Assembly (NCBI GenBank): GCA_040398425.1
Contig: JBBATZ010000071.1
Location: forward strand, 1 to 16,978
DNA from: UBA7672 sp040398425
Lineage (GTDB): Bacteria > Pseudomonadota > Alphaproteobacteria > Caulobacterales > Hyphomonadaceae
DNA length: 16,978 nt
Direction of reading: 5' to 3'
Shown here: piece after piece, positions 6,679 to 15,038 of the stretch
Position numbering within the stretch: the first letter of the stretch is position 1
How the letters are laid out: each line of letters starts with the position of its first letter
Translations under genes and position numbers: made by a program
The notes under the pieces: model-generated
What the model saw: the letters and a program-made list of their open reading frames with translations, nothing else
What the model was told of the DNA's origin: nothing
Database searches by the model: none

Positions 6679-7048
6679 GCAGACTCCAACCGCGAGCGCA
6701 ATCCGACCCAGGCCGGACAGCTGTGATCGCAAGCGGCCTGACGGTTGCTGACGCCGGACAATGTTCGGATTTCCGAGGCAAGACTCGTCCTTGCGGGGCG
6801 GGCGTGCCGGAGGTTTTCTCTTTTGCAGCTGTCGCAGCTTTGCAGCATCAAATGAAGAGCCGGCCAACGCTGAGACTGTTCCGTCCACTGGCGGATCATG
6901 TCTGGGCGAAGGCGGCTGCCTGAGCGCAGCCATGTGTTCGGCGCTGGAATCTGTACCCTGAACTTACCCTGTCAGCGCCCTGGTAAGCGTGAGCCCTTGA
7001 CCGCGGATCATTTGTTTCCCCAATTCGTCTTCAGAGGGATTGGATGCC
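6679..7048. other. intergenic stretch between hipBA-2 and PQQ dehydrogenase
   Basis: About 370 bases with no frame resembling a known gene. A T-rich run, TTTTCTCTTTT (6814-6824), follows a GC-rich stretch and might be a weak terminator for hipBA-2, but no convincing stem precedes it. The dehydrogenase promoter must lie here; no strong -35/-10 pair is seen. AGAGGGA (7033-7039) is a good ribosome site for ATG 7049. Confidence 0.4.
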
Positions 7049-9307
7049 ATGTTTCGAACGCTGGTTGCATGTGCGTTGACGGCATTCGCTTGCGCAGGTT
7101 TTGCGCTGGCCCAAGATGGGCTGTTCTCCGGTGCGCAGGCCGATCGCGGAAGGGTTCTGTTCAACGATGAATGTGCGGCTTGTCATACGGTCCGACATGC
7201 TGCCGAGCTAATGGTGTCGCGCGGAGGCGATACACTTTTTCCTGAGTTTCACGCGCAGCTGTCGGCGACGATGCCGCCCTTCAGCGCCGACAAGCCAGAG
7301 CCGCAAGGCTATGTCGATATTCTTGCCTATCTCACGCGCGAGCTTGGCGCTCGTGAGGGCGGCACTGACGCGACGTTGCAGTCCCCCGCTTTTCGTGCGG
7401 CGCGGGTCCCGAGCGCGGCCGGCGTCGTAGCAAGCATCTCCCAGGCGCCCGAGCAGCTTGAGTGGCATAACTGGCGCGGACCGCTGGACGGCGCCGGATA
7501 CTCTGCGGCCGATCAGATCAATGCCTCTAACGTCAAGTCTTTGCGGACAGCGTGGCGCTGGAATTCTTCCGGCATGGGTCCTTCGCCCGAGGCGCGCAAC
7601 ACCACAACGCCGCTGATGGTTGATGGCAGTCTTTATCTGACCGCAGGCCTGACCCGAAACGTCGTGTCGCTCGACGCGAAGACCGGAGAGATGCTCTGGA
7701 TGTGGCGGGCGAACGAGGCCGAGGCCCGCTTTGAAAACGCGCCGCGCAAGGGTGCAGGTCGCGGCGTTGCCTACTGGACTGACGGCAAAGCAGATCGCCG
7801 CATCTTTACTGTCACGCCCGGTTTTCGTCTCGCAGCGCTTGACGCCGTGACCGGCCGCCCGATTGCTCATTTCGGCGATGAGGGACAGGTTGATCTGATG
7901 GCCGGGCTTCGCGGCGCGCCGAAAGAAGGCTTGCCTGACATTGGCAATTCTTCCCCCCCCTTGGTGGTTGGCGATATAGTCGTCGTAGGCTCGGCACACG
8001 AAGTCGGCCTGCGACCAAAATCGCGTGGCAATGTGAAGGGCGATGTTCGTGCCTATGACGCGCGCACTGGCCGCCTTGTCTGGACCTTCCACACTGTACC
8101 CGCCAGGGGAGACCCAGGCTATGAAACGTGGGCGGCCGGGGCGGCAGAGTATTCTGGAAATGCCGGGGTCTGGGCCCCGATGTCTGCTGATCCCACGACA
8201 GGCCTGATCTACCTGCCCGTCGAAGCTTCCACGAACGATGTGTTCGGCGGCGCGCGTCAAGGCCAGAACCTCTATTCGTCAAGCCTCGTCGTACTTGAAG
8301 CCAAGACAGGAAAGGTGCGTTGGTCGCGCCAGCTGGTACATCATGACATCTGGGATTGGGATGTGCCTGCAATTCCGATCCTGGCGGACGTGCCACGCGA
8401 GGGGCGCACCATTCCTGCTGTGCTGCAGATCACGAAGCAGGGGTTTGTTTTCGCTTTCAACCGGCACACGGGCGAGCCTCTGTGGCCAATCGAAGAGCGA
8501 GCGGTCCCGCAGTCTGATACGCCCGGCGAGGCAACGTCTCCGACGCAGCCTTTCCCTACTCTGCCGATACCATTCGACCGCCAGGGCGTGACGGTCGATG
8601 ATCTCATCGACTTTACCCCCGCCTTGCGTGCAGAGGCGCTGGAAGCAGTAAAGCCCTACCGGCTTGGCAGCTTGATGGCCCCGCCATCGCTCAGCCCCGC
8701 GACGGATGGGACGCGAGGGACTCTGTCGCTTCCGCATTTTCTCGGTGGCGGAAACTGGGAAGGCGGCGCTTTCGATCCCGAGACCGGCATTCTCTATGTC
8801 GGCTCGATGACCAGCCTCAATATTCTGTCTTTGGCGCCTGCACGGGCAGGGTCGGATGTTCCTTATGTTTATGGCGGTGGCCGGCCGCCGCAGGTCCGCG
8901 GGCTTTCGTTGATCAAGCCTCCCTACGGACGCATTACCGCGATCGACATGAAGGCGGGTCATCACGCCTGGATGATTGCAAACGCTGACACGCCAGATGC
9001 AGTTCGTAACAACCCCGCGCTGGCGGGCGTCGCGCTCCCTCGCACGGGCGTCGTCTCGCGTGCGGGCCTGCTGGCGACGAAGACCTTGCTGTTTGCGGGC
9101 GAGGGTCTGACAGGCTCGCCGGTTTTCCGGGCTCACGACAAGGCAACTGGCGCCATCCTGGCCGAGCTCACTCTGCCAGGCACACAGACGGGGCTTCCAA
9201 TGACTTATGTGCTGGATGGGAAACAGTACGTTGTCTTGTCGACCGCCGGCGGAGATGGGCGAGCGGCGGAAATCGTGGCCCTGGCCCTGCCCAATCAGCT
9301 TCAATAG
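7049..9307 (+). CDS. PQQ-dependent dehydrogenase with N-terminal cytochrome c domain
   Basis: 752 residues. A Sec signal peptide (MFRTLVACALTAFACAGFALA, 1-21) precedes a short class I cytochrome c domain (about 28-100) with haem site CAACH (42-46) and likely axial Met75 in ATMPPF. From about 137 to the end is the eight-bladed PQQ propeller: NWRGPLDGAGYS, repeated tryptophan-docking blades (AKTGEMLWMW, ARTGRLVWTF, AKTGKVRW, HTGEPLW), and VHHDIWDWDVPA, typical of glucose/quinate-type quinoproteins. It should oxidise an alcohol or sugar in the periplasm and pass electrons from PQQ through its own haem. There is no membrane anchor. ATG 7049 is preferred over TTG 7040 because AGAGGGA ends nine bases before it and the signal peptide starts there. 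The substrate cannot be told, and no pqq biosynthesis genes are nearby. Confidence 0.9.
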   Translation: MFRTLVACALTAFACAGFALAQDGLFSGAQADRGRVLFNDECAACHTVRHAAELMVSRGGDTLFPEFHAQLSATMPPFSADKPEPQGYVDILAYLTRELGAREGGTDATLQSPAFRAARVPSAAGVVASISQAPEQLEWHNWRGPLDGAGYSAADQINASNVKSLRTAWRWNSSGMGPSPEARNTTTPLMVDGSLYLTAGLTRNVVSLDAKTGEMLWMWRANEAEARFENAPRKGAGRGVAYWTDGKADRRIFTVTPGFRLAALDAVTGRPIAHFGDEGQVDLMAGLRGAPKEGLPDIGNSSPPLVVGDIVVVGSAHEVGLRPKSRGNVKGDVRAYDARTGRLVWTFHTVPARGDPGYETWAAGAAEYSGNAGVWAPMSADPTTGLIYLPVEASTNDVFGGARQGQNLYSSSLVVLEAKTGKVRWSRQLVHHDIWDWDVPAIPILADVPREGRTIPAVLQITKQGFVFAFNRHTGEPLWPIEERAVPQSDTPGEATSPTQPFPTLPIPFDRQGVTVDDLIDFTPALRAEALEAVKPYRLGSLMAPPSLSPATDGTRGTLSLPHFLGGGNWEGGAFDPETGILYVGSMTSLNILSLAPARAGSDVPYVYGGGRPPQVRGLSLIKPPYGRITAIDMKAGHHAWMIANADTPDAVRNNPALAGVALPRTGVVSRAGLLATKTLLFAGEGLTGSPVFRAHDKATGAILAELTLPGTQTGLPMTYVLDGKQYVVLSTAGGDGRAAEIVALALPNQLQ

Positions 9308-9317
9308 CGAACTGGGT

Positions 9318-9330
9318 CCTGTCAGGTCAG
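9318..9330. repeat. CCTGTCAGGTCA repeat, copy 1
   Basis: CCTGTCAGGTCA occurs here, 10 bases after the dehydrogenase stop, and again at 10206-10217, 29 bases after the next gene's stop. It contains the dyad ACCTGTCAGGT-like core CCTG-T-CAGG. It could be part of a small stem or a protein site; chance cannot be excluded for 12 bp. Confidence 0.35.
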
Positions 9331-9492
9331 AGCCAGAAACGGCTTTGCGATGGAGATTCACCGCCGCACGCGCCTGAGACAGCGCCGCCTTTTCAAGCTG
9401 ACAATCTACTGTTGCTTCCCAGCTTTTTGAGGTGATCTTGGAATTGAGGCGCTCACTTTGCAGTATCCTTGCGTCCACTGATGGAGCCATCG

Positions 9493-10176
9493 ATGCGCCT
9501 TGCCCCAATTCCCTGCCTGATTGTCGCCGTCCTGCTGGCGGCGCCTGCTCACGCGGCAATCGACGGCAAGGTGGCGGGACTGAACGAGGTGGCCTTCGCC
9601 GCGCTCTCGACCGTCAAGCAACGCAATCCCGGCAGCCTGACCGAGCGCGATGCGCAGGAAATCGGCGCCGCCATCATGGCCGATCATGTCGTAGATGATG
9701 CGGAGAGGGACCTGATCGAGGAAATGACCCAGAGCCAGTTCCGCAGCATCACCGTCACGCCTGCCGGCGATACCGCCCGCTCTGTGAGGACCTACCCTAC
9801 CGCAGGCAACGCCAAGAGGCTGCTTCAGGGCGTGCTCAACCCGCCACTCGATCTCGATCCGGCCTGGACCCAGGGCGCTGGCGGATGGGCAGACATGTGC
9901 GTCGAGTTCAGGAAGGGCCCTGAGCAGGAAGCGCGGGTCGTTGGTTTCGTCCAGGGCAAGCTCGCGGAGCAATGGGCAGCCAGCAGTATGAGCAACGGCT
10001 ACAAGCCGCTCCGCGATCTGATCGGCAAACTCTACGGCTATTCGAATTCCACGGGCGGGGACACCAACACCGGACGGACGATCCTATACAGGGCGATGAA
10101 CCAGCTCGACCGCAGCGCTTCCGACGGCGTGCCCGATTTTCTCTACAACTGGACCCGGCCGGGCGGATATCCGTGA
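9493..10176 (+). CDS. exported protein of unknown function
   Basis: 227 residues. A clear Sec signal peptide (MRLAPIPCLIVAVLLAAPAHA, cleavage before AIDG) predicts a periplasmic or secreted protein of about 205 residues. I do not recognise the family. The mature part has an acidic helical segment (ERDAQEIGAAIMADHVVDDAERDLIEEM in outline, about 51-78), a single conserved-looking Cys in GGWADMCVEF, and a glycine/asparagine-rich segment YGYSNSTGGDTNTGRT near residue 190 before the end NWTRPGGYP. ATG 9493 is chosen because the signal peptide begins there and GGAG (9483-9486) lies at the right distance; ATG 9481 and TTG 9469 are in frame but less likely. It follows the dehydrogenase after a 185-bp gap, so it may have its own promoter. 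Confidence 0.75.
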   Translation: MRLAPIPCLIVAVLLAAPAHAAIDGKVAGLNEVAFAALSTVKQRNPGSLTERDAQEIGAAIMADHVVDDAERDLIEEMTQSQFRSITVTPAGDTARSVRTYPTAGNAKRLLQGVLNPPLDLDPAWTQGAGGWADMCVEFRKGPEQEARVVGFVQGKLAEQWAASSMSNGYKPLRDLIGKLYGYSNSTGGDTNTGRTILYRAMNQLDRSASDGVPDFLYNWTRPGGYP

Positions 10177-10205
10177 GGGAAAGAACGCGCATGGCTGGAG
10201 GCGGA

Positions 10206-10217
10206 CCTGTCAGGTCA
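10206..10217. repeat. CCTGTCAGGTCA repeat, copy 2
   Basis: Exact 12-bp match to 9318-9329, in the same orientation and again just after a stop codon. The two copies flank the exported-protein gene. Confidence 0.35.
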
Positions 10218-10281
10218 AGTGAGTAAAGGTTGCTTTCAGCCGACCTTCCCCAGAAGTTTCGGACCTCTCAAGACTTGATTG

Positions 10282-10395
10282 ATGACCGGAAGTTTCGGGC
10301 CCCACTTCGCCTGGCCTGCAGTGATGTCGCCATCGGCAGGACCAGTCGCAAATTGCCGGTCGCTCGTGCCAGACTGATCAGGCGGGAGCTCGCCC
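10282..10395 (+). repeat. dispersed intergenic repeat, copy A (114 bp)
   Basis: Begins ATGACCGGA and ends at GGAGCTCGCCC. It aligns over its whole length with copy B (14893-15004) and over most of it with copy C (about 16751-16856), all on the plus strand. The last 43 bp match copy B at about 33 positions. The 3' end can form a small stem (GGCGGG-AG-CTCGCC, one G-T pair), matching GGCAAG-AG-CTTGCC in copy B with changes on both sides of the stem. Confidence 0.65.
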
Positions 10396-10595
10396 AATTC
10401 GCGCCGTTCTGATTTCAGCGGCATTAGCCATAAATCGACGTTCGCGCACTCGACCACCGGGCAAGCATGAAGCGGTCAGAAGCTCCAAACGCGTTGCGGA
10501 TCCGAAGGCCGCACACCAGGACGCGCACAGTCTTCAACGGCTGGCTCGCTCAAAATCCGTTGCTCGCCGCCACTGCCCGGATGTGGCGTCTGACT

Positions 10596-11486
10596 TCATG
10601 CGACGTCGTAACGCTGCTGGAGCGCATCCGCGAGGAAGTCGTAGACGCGGCGTATGCGAGGGCTGGTCTTGAGTTCGGCATGCGCGGTGAGCCAGATTTC
10701 AAGTGGCGGTATGTTCAGCTCCGGTAACACGGCTTGCAACGCGGGGATTCCCTCCGCCATGTCGACATGGATGATCCCAATTCCCCAACCCGCCTTGACC
10801 AGCTCAAGGTGCACGAACATCGCGTCGGTTCGGCACGAGAAAGCCTCCCGACCGATATCGAGCCCAGCCTTCCTGAAGCCACGGATCAGACCGTCATTCT
10901 GGTCGTAGCCAACAAGATCATGCCCGAGGAATTCCTCTGGACTCCTGGGGCGGCCACGCGCGTCAAGATAATCGGAGGAGGCGTAGAAACCGAGTTTCAG
11001 CTCGCCAACTTTTCGGGTGATGACATCGTTCTGCGTCGGGCGGAACATTCGCACGGCAATGTCGGCTTCACGCTTCAGCAGGTTGTTTTCTTCATTCGAC
11101 GCGACAAGTTCAATGGCGATACGTGGTTCTGCACGCCGCATCGCGGTCAACATCGGCGGCAGCGTGTAGCAAGCGACTGTGTCGCTCGCACTGATCCTCA
11201 CCGAGCCACTGATCTCCTGAGACCTCCCTGACGCGACCAGCAGTATCTGGTTTGCCGAGAGCCCCATCTCCTCTGCGCTGCTGTAGATTTCGGCTCCGAC
11301 GGTGGTCAGAACCAGGCCTTCAGAGGTTCGATCGAACAGTCGCAAGCCGAGTTCTTCCTCAAGCGAAGCAATATGGCGACTGAGGGTTGGCTGGCTTGTG
11401 CCAGTCGCCCGGCCGGCCGCCGAGAGCGATCCGTGTTCTGCGACAGCGACGAAGGATTGCAGCTTGGCCCAGTCAACGTTTCGCAA
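10596..11486 (-). CDS. LysR-family transcriptional regulator
   Basis: 296 residues, the normal length. The winged helix-turn-helix is at residues 5-64 (WAKLQSFVAVAEHGSLSAAG, then TSQPTLSRHIASLEEELGLRLFDRT), with the usual linker helix, followed by a two-lobed effector-binding domain from about 92 (GSVRISASDTVACYTLPPML) to the end. It reads away from the urcA-like gene across a 135-bp gap, the classic LysR layout, so it may control that gene and the one after it. The start is TTG at 11484-11486: an in-frame stop lies just upstream and no ATG occurs before the HTH. The ribosome site is poor, which suggests low expression. The inducer cannot be told. Confidence 0.9.
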   Translation of the reverse strand: MRNVDWAKLQSFVAVAEHGSLSAAGRATGTSQPTLSRHIASLEEELGLRLFDRTSEGLVLTTVGAEIYSSAEEMGLSANQILLVASGRSQEISGSVRISASDTVACYTLPPMLTAMRRAEPRIAIELVASNEENNLLKREADIAVRMFRPTQNDVITRKVGELKLGFYASSDYLDARGRPRSPEEFLGHDLVGYDQNDGLIRGFRKAGLDIGREAFSCRTDAMFVHLELVKAGWGIGIIHVDMAEGIPALQAVLPELNIPPLEIWLTAHAELKTSPRIRRVYDFLADALQQRYDVA

Positions 11487-11621
11487 GGGTGGCTATCCAG
11501 ATATGAAAGGCTCAAGTCCAATTACGTCAGATCGATATGCATCGTCGGATAGCTTAGATGTTGGGTCAAGCCGGGGGACACAAGAAGCCGCCGGCGCAAC
11601 CGCCAACCCAAGGTGTCTGAA
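11487..11621. promoter_or_regulatory. divergent promoter region, LysR gene / urcA-like gene
   Basis: The shared intergenic space of two divergent genes. It holds GCTATCC (11492-11498) and its reverse complement GGATAGC (11547-11553), and an inner dyad CGAT-ATGC-ATCG (11533-11544). Either could be part of a LysR binding site; no certain T-N11-A site or sigma-70 promoter was identified. AAGG (11610-11613) serves the ATG at 11622. Confidence 0.4.
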
Positions 11622-11954
11622 ATGACCACGATCTCCCCGAAATCCCCGGCAATTCTGACCGGCGCCCTCATGCTCGGGCTTGCCCCGGCAGCGGCACTTG
11701 TTTTTCTCTGGCCGACGGCCTCAGCGCAGACCCCCGCCAGGACGGCCTATGTCCAGGTCGCGATCGAGACCGTCGTTGATCAGGACGTTGAGGCGCGTGT
11801 AAAGTCTGCTGCAGGCAAGGTCTGCGCAGAAGTGGCGATCCACTCTCCGCTCAATCCGCGCGAGCAATCAGACTGCCAACGCGAGACGGTGGCGGATGCC
11901 ATGAACCAGCTGATCGCGAAGCGCCAGGGGATCGCAATCGCCAGCGCCGACTGA
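11622..11954 (+). CDS. UrcA-like small exported protein
   Basis: 110 residues. A hydrophobic N-terminal segment (AILTGALMLGLAPAAALVFLWPTASAQ) reads as a Sec signal peptide. The mature part keeps the UrcA pattern: two cysteines in AAGKVCAEVAIHSPLNP and SDCQRETVADAMNQL, likely forming a disulphide. UrcA family proteins are short periplasmic proteins found mostly in alphaproteobacteria; their role is unknown. ATG 11622 is preferred to GTG 11613 because the AAGG ribosome site ends nine bases before it. It is divergent from the LysR gene and precedes the DUF4386 gene by 98 bp with a strong hairpin between. Confidence 0.7.
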   Translation: MTTISPKSPAILTGALMLGLAPAAALVFLWPTASAQTPARTAYVQVAIETVVDQDVEARVKSAAGKVCAEVAIHSPLNPREQSDCQRETVADAMNQLIAKRQGIAIASAD

Positions 11955-12002
11955 GTTGCACGACAAAACCCGTCACAAAAAACAGGCTAACGGCAAACCT
12001 TT

Positions 12003-12024
12003 GCGGGCGCCCCTGGGCGCCCGC
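12003..12024. promoter_or_regulatory. GC-rich hairpin between urcA-like and DUF4386 genes
   Basis: GCGGGCGCCC-CT-GGGCGCCCGC can form a stem of about nine G-C pairs with a four-base loop. No T-run follows (ATTGCC), so it is not a classical intrinsic terminator. It may protect or partly stop the upstream message. Confidence 0.5.
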
Positions 12025-12052
12025 ATTGCCACTGCCCAGCAAAGGTCCCGTC

Positions 12053-12760
12053 ATGTCCCAACGCGTATCTGTGTTCCTTGTGGGACTTCTTGTCCTCGTT
12101 CAGGCCTTTCTGATCTTCGTCCCGATGGTGATCCTGGGCGGCGCTATCGACTGGCCTGCCAGTCTCGATTTTCCGCCGGCACATGTGTTGCCGCTGATAG
12201 CCGCGAACCTGCAGGACGTGCGTCTGGGATATGGCGTCTATCTCCTCTACTCGGTGATGTGGGCGATCATGGGAACTGCCATCGCGTGGCTGGCGGTGCG
12301 TCGCGTTGGAGCGTTCGGCCCTGCACTGATGCTCGCGGTGGGGCTTGCGAGTGCATCAGCATTGGCTCGCGCCATAGGCATCATCCGCTGGCTGACGGCA
12401 TCCTCCGCACTTGCGGACGCACATGCAGCGCCGGGAGCGGACCGCCCTGCCATCGAGGCGGTGCAGCTGGCGGTGAACGCATGGGGCGGAGCGATCGGCG
12501 AAAACCTTGGCGTGGCGATCTTCGCGGGCGCATGGACGCTCGTCATGGCCGTACTGATCCTGCGCCATGGCGGGCTGCCCCGCTGGCTGGGACTCGCGGC
12601 CATCCCGGTTGGCGTGGTCGTCCTGCTGCCCGCGCTCGAGATGTTCGGGATTTCCTGGGTGAGCGTCGTGATCTCGACCTCAGTCTTGCACGTGTGGCTG
12701 ATGCTTGTCGGAGCAGCTGCGCTCTGGCAGGCGCGGCGGCGGCACGAGCTCTTTCAATAA
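12053..12760 (+). CDS. DUF4386-like integral membrane protein
   Basis: 235 residues with about six hydrophobic helices: VFLVGLLVLVQAFLIFVPM, the segment YGVYLLYSVMWAIMGTAIAWL, a helix after GAFGPALMLAVGLASASAL, NLGVAIFAGAWTLVMAVLIL, WLGLAAIPVGVVVLLPAL, and VVISTSVLHVWLMLVGAAAL. The spacing and the motif order (WLTASSALADAH, then an aromatic/GENLG helix, LPRWLG) fit the DUF4386 family of inner-membrane proteins of unknown function. ATG 12053 is chosen because AAAGG (12041-12045) lies seven bases before it; the frame extends upstream to 12026 only through the hairpin leader. It may be cotranscribed with the UrcA-like gene and so be under the LysR regulator. Confidence 0.75.
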   Translation: MSQRVSVFLVGLLVLVQAFLIFVPMVILGGAIDWPASLDFPPAHVLPLIAANLQDVRLGYGVYLLYSVMWAIMGTAIAWLAVRRVGAFGPALMLAVGLASASALARAIGIIRWLTASSALADAHAAPGADRPAIEAVQLAVNAWGGAIGENLGVAIFAGAWTLVMAVLILRHGGLPRWLGLAAIPVGVVVLLPALEMFGISWVSVVISTSVLHVWLMLVGAAALWQARRRHELFQ

Positions 12761-12862
12761 GACTACGGTTCCGGGTTCGCACACAATGGCCACCACGTTC
12801 GCTGCGAACAGTCTGCGCCGATCTGGATCAGACCAGGGTTGTGCCTATGCGGTTGTGGCAAG

Positions 12863-14602
12863 TCAGGCTCTGGCGGTAACCCGGCCAAGAGCTGTCAGCA
12901 GGGCGGCGACATCGATTGGTTTCGACAGATAATCCGTCATCCCGGCTGCAAGGTAGCGATCTCGGTCGCCAACAAGCGCATTGGCGGTGAGTGCGATGAT
13001 CGGGATTCCGCCCGCACGACCGCCGAGCTCGCGAATCCGCTGAGCGGCCGTAGGGCCATCCATCGTCGGCATCATCATGTCCATCAGGATCACATCAAAG
13101 GTCTGGCTTGCAGCCATGGCGACAGCCTCTCGCCCATCGGGAACGACCGTTATCTGATGGCCGCCCGCCTCAAGGAGAGCACTAAGAATTTGTTGCATCG
13201 CAGGATTATCCTCAGCGACAAGTACACGGAGGCTTTTGTTCGGGGCTGCGAGCGGCTCCGCGCGTTCTGGCGAAGGTGGAAGCGCTACCGGCGCGCTGAT
13301 CGTGAAATGGAATACGCTTCCTTCTCCCAGCTTGCTGTGGACATGGATCCCCCCTCCCATCAAGCCAACAAGCTGCTTTGAAATCGCCAGACCCAACCCG
13401 GAGCCGCCATGCCTGCGCGTCACCGACGAATCGGCCTGGAAAAACTGATCGAATATCCTGTCGACGACGCCCTCGGCGATGCCCACTCCCGTATCACGCA
13501 CAGTGAAACACGCGACCTCCTGGTCAGCATTGTAGCTGACAGCAACCTCGACCTTGCCGGCGTCGGTGAATTTGACTGCGTTGCCCACCAGGTTCGTCAG
13601 CACCTGCCTAAGCCGGCGGCGATCACCTTCCACCCACTCAGGCACTGAGGCCGCCACTTCCACCGACAACGCCAGTGATTTTCCGCGAGCCAGGGCGCCG
13701 AACAGCGTGGCTACATCCTCCACGACGGCGGCAACGCAATATGGCTCCCGGTCGAGCGATAGGCGTCGACTCTCCACCTTCGAAATATCCACGATATCAT
13801 CGAGCAGGAACATCAGGTCCCTCGATGACTTCAGCGCTGTGGACGCATGCGCTGTCCGTGTCTCATCAACCTCAGCACGCAAAAGTACTTCCAGCATTCC
13901 GATAACGCCGCTCATCGGTGTGCGGATCTCGTGGCTCATGTTTGCCAGAAAGTCTGATTTTGCCCTGCTCGCTGCTTCGGCCGCCTTGCGCGCCTCAACC
14001 AACTCACGGACCGCCCTGCTCATCTGCTGGTGAAATGCTGCTGCGCAGGAAGAAGCCGTCAGGAAGATCAGGAAATAGTTCCTGACCAATCCAACGATGG
14101 CCGCTTGCGCCGGGATCTGGTCATGCCGTCGAGCCAGCGTGAAATCGAAGAGCAGCTGATCGCCCAGAATTGTAATCAGGAAAATGTGGAGGACCGAAGT
14201 GACGGTCGCGATCGCAAAACCCTTCTAGCCAAATAGCAACGAGTAGCAAATCGCCAGCGCCAGAAGGAAGTAGGTGACTGTAGCCTGGATGGTACCTGCA
14301 TGAATGGTGTTGGCGAGAACAACCCCATAGCTGGCTGCAAAGAGCAGGTTCGCTACCAGGTCAATGTTTCTGGTTTCGACGCAGTACTTGGGTGCGCTCA
14401 GGATGACGCAGAACGGCGCGACCAACATCAGGATATGCTCGTACAGTGCCACATCCTGATATCTTGAAATGAAGAGCAGATCGTTCGCCAGGAGAGCGAT
14501 GGCTGAGAAGAGAGCGATAAACAGAACGACTATTTTCTTGGCGCGCGTAATGCGGTCATCGGTCGCCGTGTGTCTCTGAAACCAATGAATCAGGTGAGCC
14601 AT
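12863..14602 (-). pseudogene. membrane hybrid histidine kinase, interrupted by one in-frame TAG
   Basis: Read as one frame this is 579 codons. The N-terminal part has hydrophobic helices (IVVLFIALFSAIALLANDLLF, ILMLVAPFCVILSA, LVANLLFAASYGVVLANTI, YFLLALAICYSLLFG). TAG follows at 14225-14227 (codon 126). The frame then continues with further helices (GFAIATVTSVLHIFLITIL, NYFLIFLTASSCAAAF), a dimerisation/phosphoacceptor domain (His in NMSHEIRTP, codon 224), an ATPase domain (N box near 341, DTGVGIA near 370, GGSGLGLAI near 399) and a receiver domain (EDN near 464, phosphoacceptor Asp in LMDMMMP, codon 508, Lys in YLSKP). The rest is intact with no frameshift, so TAG probably replaced a sense codon such as TGG. 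The part after the stop has no ATG before the linker. The start at 14600-14602 (MAHLIHWF) is preferred to TTG 14662. Confidence 0.8.
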
Positions 14603-15038
14603 TTTCAGAAGCCGCTCATTCGATGTTGCCGAGGCAGCGCCGCTTCGAACAGGCGCGGGCAACGTAAGCAGGAGTGACCCTCACGCGCTCGCGCCCTGCA
14701 GATTGCGCGTCACCCGCACCTGAGCCTGAGGCCGATAGATCGCCATGCCGCGAGAGGGCTCCCCCTGCAGGAAGGCGGGCGACCCATTCTGAGTATGTGT
14801 TGATAGTAGCCCCCAACGGCGAGACGAACGCATGATCGGGGCGCGTCGGCAAGATGAGAGACCGTTGCTGTCTTGCAGGCTGGGCCAATGCAATGACCGG
14901 ACGGGCCCCCCACTTCACGCCCTTCCGGAATTCTTACGAATGGCCGGGGTCGCGCGTCAACTGCCGGTCGCTTCTGCCCTGTTGATCAGGCAAGAGCTTG
15001 CCCCAAAAGCCGACCCGGGTGTCCAACTCAATGTCGCG
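14603..15038. other. gap between kinase 5' end and peptidase 3' end, holds repeat copy B
   Basis: About 435 bases. It should hold the kinase promoter on the minus strand, but no clear one is seen. Repeat copy B lies at 14893-15004. Minus-strand frames across 14680-14918 are open, but none resembles a family I know. The plus-strand frame through this region and on into the peptidase gene is a shadow. Confidence 0.45.
14893..15004 (+). repeat. dispersed intergenic repeat, copy B (112 bp)
   Basis: Begins ATGACCGGACGGGCC and ends GGCAAGAGCTTGCCCC. It matches copy A along its length and shares the exact 14-mer TCGCTTCTGCCCTG with copy C. Its 3' end holds a perfect small dyad GGCAAG-AG-CTTGCC. It lies just downstream (in the peptidase's sense) of the peptidase stop. 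Confidence 0.65.

Larger units (their letters stand above)
10177..10595. other. gap between convergent genes, holds dispersed repeat copy A
   Basis: About 420 bases between the 3' ends of the exported protein and the LysR gene. It contains CCTGTCAGGTCA copy 2 (10206-10217), a short duplication AGAAGTTTCGGACC / GGAAGTTTCGGGCC (10252-10265 and 10288-10301) and the repeat at 10282-10395. Open frames exist on both strands (10230-10412 plus; 10236-10457 minus), but both run through the repeat and neither has a ribosome site that persuades me. Confidence 0.45.

Noticed and set aside
8279..9559. Long minus-strand open frame opposite the PQQ dehydrogenase (about 426 codons)
   Set aside because: It overlaps a strongly supported gene, has no recognisable domain, and its composition is that expected from antisense of GC-rich coding DNA.
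4618..14227. TAG recoded as sense codon, explaining two in-frame ambers (WYL remnant, histidine kinase)
   Set aside because: TAG is the normal terminator of several intact genes here (both hipA genes, hipB-2, PQQ dehydrogenase, M20 peptidase), so genome-wide recoding is unlikely. Mutation is simpler.
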